This document shows positions 6,843-8,863 of a stretch of 8,863 nucleotides of DNA, one piece after another. Source of the stretch: an uncultured Rhodanobacteraceae bacterium (lineage in GTDB: Bacteria; Pseudomonadota; Gammaproteobacteria; Xanthomonadales; Rhodanobacteraceae); the NCBI GenBank assembly GCA_913053815.1, contig CAJXGK010000060.1, positions 1-8,863 on the forward strand, read 5' to 3'. The notes under the pieces are model-generated. The model searched no databases and had not been told where the DNA came from. It worked only from the letters and a program-made list of their open reading frames with translations. The stretch's first letter is position 1. Every line of letters begins with the position of its first letter. Both the position numbers and the translations under genes were made by a program.

Positions 6843-7766
6843 TTATCTCCGGGCCTTCATATCTATCGGCAGCAGGGAAGCATAGACCAGGTCAGCCACG
6901 GGGGTGGGAACACCATACATACGCCCCTTGAGACCGATTGCACCGATCATTGCCTCAATCTCGGACCTGCGGCCTGCTTCCACATCCAGTTGCATGGATG
7001 CTTTCATCTGAGGGGGTGTGTTGTCGATGAATTCCAGCGACTTTTCTACCACATCAATATCAAGCGTTATACCCTGCGCCTTGGCTACGGCATCTACCTC
7101 TTTCATCAAACTAGAGATCATCAGGCGCGTCTCGGGTACTGATCGATATTCACTCATCGGCAAGCGCGTCAGCGAACCAAAACCACTGGCAGCTGAGATG
7201 AAGATAAATTTTGTCCAGAGGATTTTCAAAATATTGTCTGATAGCTCTACAGTAATGCCGGTTTCGAGTAATGTATCGTAGATAGCTTGGACTCGCGACG
7301 TCATTTGCCCATCCAGTTCACCCAGCACAATCCGCCGAAACTGTGATCCCTGCTGAATGACTCCAGGTTTCTCTATCGTTGATGAAATCCAGGTGGCACT
7401 GCCAATCATGTATTCCATCCCAACGATGGCTCCGATTCGCTCGCTAGCATCGATCCCATTTTGCAGGCTCATCACAGTGGTATCGTTCCCGATCAAAGGT
7501 TTGATTTGTTGTGCGGCCTCATCGGTGGTGTACGTCTTGGGGCAAAAGAGTACCAGTTCAACAGTCCCTATAGAGGACAGGTTATCCGTCGCTTTTGCGG
7601 GTCTAATGTGGAAATCCCCGTGGACGCTCTTGATCAACAACCCACGTTGTTGAATAACTTCCAGATGTCTGCCACGGGCCACAAAGGTTACATCGTGACC
7701 TTGTTTTTCCAGTAGTCCACCATAGTATCCTCCTACCCCTCCAGTTCCCATAATGGCAATTTTCAT
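6843..7766 (-). CDS. Ketopantoate reductase-like protein (PanE/ApbA family paralog)
   Basis: This 307-residue NAD(P)H-dependent 2-keto acid reductase family protein starts at ATG 7766-7764, with AGGAG about 7 bases upstream. The frame also allows a TTG at 7781, but that TTG overlaps the ribosome site. The N-terminal Rossmann motif is GTGGVG (residues 7-12). SLQNGI (100-105) holds the conserved Asn103. Lys186 in WTKF and Glu269 in RRSEIE correspond to the catalytic Lys176 and substrate-binding Glu256 of E. coli PanE. Ser257 matches Ser244, but the position of E. coli Asn180 is Ile190. True pantothenate-pathway function is therefore uncertain, and reduction of another 2-keto acid is quite possible. 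No panB, panC or panD is adjacent. It converges with the zinc-ribbon gene, and insertion sequence debris sits just upstream of its leader. Confidence 0.85.
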   Translation of the reverse strand: MKIAIMGTGGVGGYYGGLLEKQGHDVTFVARGRHLEVIQQRGLLIKSVHGDFHIRPAKATDNLSSIGTVELVLFCPKTYTTDEAAQQIKPLIGNDTTVMSLQNGIDASERIGAIVGMEYMIGSATWISSTIEKPGVIQQGSQFRRIVLGELDGQMTSRVQAIYDTLLETGITVELSDNILKILWTKFIFISAASGFGSLTRLPMSEYRSVPETRLMISSLMKEVDAVAKAQGITLDIDVVEKSLEFIDNTPPQMKASMQLDVEAGRRSEIEAMIGAIGLKGRMYGVPTPVADLVYASLLPIDMKARR

Positions 7767-7784
7767 TGAAATCTCCTGCAAGCT

Positions 7785-8638
7785 TAAATTAGCTTTCCAA
7801 TAATATATCCACCCGGTTCAAGAAAACCCCATTTTTCCTTCAATAATTTGAAAGTTCTCAGCCAATAACGTCCGTAATGCTGGCAGATGTGGCTCGATAT
7901 TCGCAAAGAAATACTCACAGGCCTGTTTGAATTCTTTGAACGTTTCGTAATATCGGTTGTATAGGATTATTTTTTTGAAATACTTCCAATAGCGTTCAAT
8001 TAAATTTACATTGGGTGCATAAGCTGGTAAAAAGAGTAACGCTATCTTTGAGCTTTCAAGATAGGCCTGTACTAGCTTTGGTCGATAATACCGAGCATTA
8101 TCACAGATCACCGTGACCTTCCGAGCCTTCGGGTAACACCTGGCTATTTGATCAAAAAGCTGGATCGTCGACTGCGCATTGATCGTATCATCGTAGCGCA
8201 TGATCATGCTCATGGTCTCTACGTTGACGGCTCCATTGCTGTTCAATCTTTGACGCCCGGTGTTGCTTTTTACCTGGAATTCTTTCCCACGTTTGATCCA
8301 ACCACAGGCCATGACCGGATTGTGTTGTGGATGGACGGCATCCATAAACAAGATAACATCTTGTTCAGATTGCTGTTCTTTCAACTTCTTATAGCGAGAA
8401 AGGAACTCTTTTTGCGCCTGCGCATCGGCTTTCCCAGGAACCTTTTTAGGTTTTTTATACACGTAACCCAAGCGGTGCAGCAGGGCAACGGCAACTTGTG
8501 AGGGATCCCAACCGGTTCCCAGCAAAACGATGGCTTTCACGCGGTCCGCCTGACGTTTTTCACTGAGCTCTCGATGGAGTACCTGCAGATCGTGGAGTTC
8601 CTGCTCGCTTAGGCTGTAATCATTCATGAGTAAATTAT
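7785..8638 (-). mobile_element. IS630-family insertion sequence, internally deleted (ends approximate)
   Basis: The element is defined by the DD34E transposase gene and bracketed by two limits: the ribosome site of the reductase gene on the left (about 7776) and the point where the IS3-type orfA frame breaks on the right (about 8638, next to a TA as expected for IS630 targets). About 850 bp remain, and adding the missing transposase segment would give the usual ~1.1 kb. I could not find convincing terminal inverted repeats. AAATTAGCT on the left and AATTTACTC (inward from the right) are only weakly alike. The sequence is visibly more AT-rich than the metabolic genes to the left. Confidence 0.6.
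7818..8627 (-). pseudogene. IS630-family transposase with internal in-frame deletion
   Basis: This 269-codon frame starts at ATG 8627-8625. The catalytic DDE triad is intact: Asp96 in VILFMDAVHP, Asp176 in VTVICDNARYY and Glu211 in NLIERYWKYFKK, with 34 residues between the last two as in IS630/Tc1. Relatives are about 340 residues. Here the first helix-turn-helix stops at SQVAVALL (residue 50) and the sequence resumes at HRLGYVYKKPKKVPGK. Some 70-80 residues of the DNA-binding region are therefore gone, with the frame preserved at about 8475-8485. Both sides of such a join often carry an Ala-Leu-Leu, so a short direct repeat may have mediated the loss. Without most of its DNA-binding region it is probably inactive. 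It has no ribosome site of its own; its ATG overlaps the stop of the upstream orfA fragment (ATGA, 8624-8627). Confidence 0.82.
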
Positions 8639-8755
8639 AGTTGAATAGCCCACACTTAACGTACTGGCTACCGCTTTTACAGTCGTTCCATTCGTTCTTC
8701 TCAACGCTTTCTCGACCGCTTGGATTTTATAGGATTTACTGAATTTCATCTGCAT
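8624..8755 (-). pseudogene. IS3-type transposase orfA, N-terminal fragment
   Basis: On the minus strand, ATG 8755-8753 (or the second ATG at 8749), preceded by AAGAGG, opens 43 codons. The product begins MQMKFSKSYKIQAVEKALRR and continues TTVKAVASTLSVGYST. This is the start of an IS3-type OrfA helix-turn-helix, where GYST is normally followed by Leu and more helix. Here it runs into IIYS and a TGA at 8626-8624. The break falls at the right edge of the IS630 copy. The rest of the element is not found to the left of the IS630 copy in this window. The fragment is too short for the general ORF size limit, so it is easy to miss. Confidence 0.7.
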
Positions 8756-8782
8756 TTCGTTGGCCTCTTGATAATGATTTGA

Positions 8783-8803
8783 GGCGTCAACTATCCTGAC
8801 ACA
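8783..8803 (-). repeat. Probable terminal end of the truncated IS3-type element
   Basis: Read on the minus strand, sequence starting TGTGTCAGGATAGTTGACGC (from 8803) lies about 48 bases before the orfA start. IS3-family ends usually begin with TG, and this spacing is typical, so it is the likely terminal repeat. The other end is absent, so this rests on position and the TG start only. Confidence 0.4.
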
Positions 8804-8846
8804 GGGGGCCTGAAGGTCAAAACCGAAACCCCAGCGTGCTCACTGC

Positions 8847-8863
8847 TGCCCGAAAGCCGGGCA
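8847..8863. repeat. Perfect 6-bp hairpin at the window edge
   Basis: TGCCCG (8847-8852) and CGGGCA (8858-8863) form a perfect stem with a 5-base loop, running to the last base of the window. It lies outside the presumed IS3 end. The sequence from 8804 to 8863 otherwise shows no gene; the hairpin could be a terminator or part of a larger repeat cut by the window edge. Confidence 0.4.

Noticed and set aside
6804..7281. Plus-strand ORFs opposite the PanE-like gene
   Set aside because: Shadows of a gene with clear Rossmann and catalytic motifs.
7767..7781. TTG start at 7781 for the PanE-like gene
   Set aside because: The five extra codons contain the AGGAG ribosome site for the ATG at 7766, and family members start at MKIAI.
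8148..8501. Plus-strand ORF opposite the transposase
   Set aside because: Antisense shadow of the DD34E transposase.
1..8863. CRISPR array, tRNA, rRNA, toxin-antitoxin or phage genes
   Set aside because: No regularly spaced repeats, tRNA-like cloverleaf, rRNA-like segment or phage-type protein was seen on either strand.

Overview
The window looks like a piece of a proteobacterial (Gram-negative) chromosome. The evidence is a DctPQM-type TRAP importer, moderately GC-rich coding sequence, clear Shine-Dalgarno sites, a diguanylate cyclase remnant and IS630/IS3-type insertion sequence debris. No rRNA, tRNA or CRISPR array is visible, and the genus cannot be fixed from what is here.

Region 1 (1-4112) is a plus-strand catabolic operon. 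It holds the 3' end of a TRAP solute-binding protein (dctP), a hairpin in the dctP-dctQ gap, the small TRAP membrane subunit (dctQ), the large subunit (dctM, 1 bp after dctQ) and an amidase-signature hydrolase 10 bp after dctM. Region 2 (4113-5521) holds a 65-residue two-helix membrane protein and a D-2-hydroxyacid dehydrogenase of the GhrB type with its complete Arg-Glu-His catalytic set. Read together, these genes suggest uptake of a small organic acid or acid amide, amide hydrolysis inside the cell, and reduction or oxidation of a 2-keto/2-hydroxy acid. The substrate itself is inference.

Region 3 (5522-6842) is decaying or miscellaneous. The N-terminal sensor part of a membrane diguanylate cyclase is joined in frame to only the last ~20 residues of a GGDEF domain, so the catalytic domain is gone. 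Next come a short coding-like stretch with no intact gene and a 108-residue zinc-ribbon membrane protein with an exact CxxC-20-CxxC pattern.

Region 4 (6843-8863) is read from the minus strand. It holds a ketopantoate-reductase-like (PanE/ApbA family) gene, then an IS630-family transposase that keeps its DD34E triad but lacks a block of the usual N-terminal region. Behind that is the first ~40 codons of an IS3-type orfA, cut off exactly where the IS630 copy begins. The window therefore runs from an intact metabolic operon into a scar of nested, truncated mobile elements. I see no convincing new defence or mobile system. The items most worth a second look are the amidase/TRAP/GhrB cassette with its small membrane protein, the CxxC-20-CxxC protein, and the three coding sequences broken by deletion or insertion.
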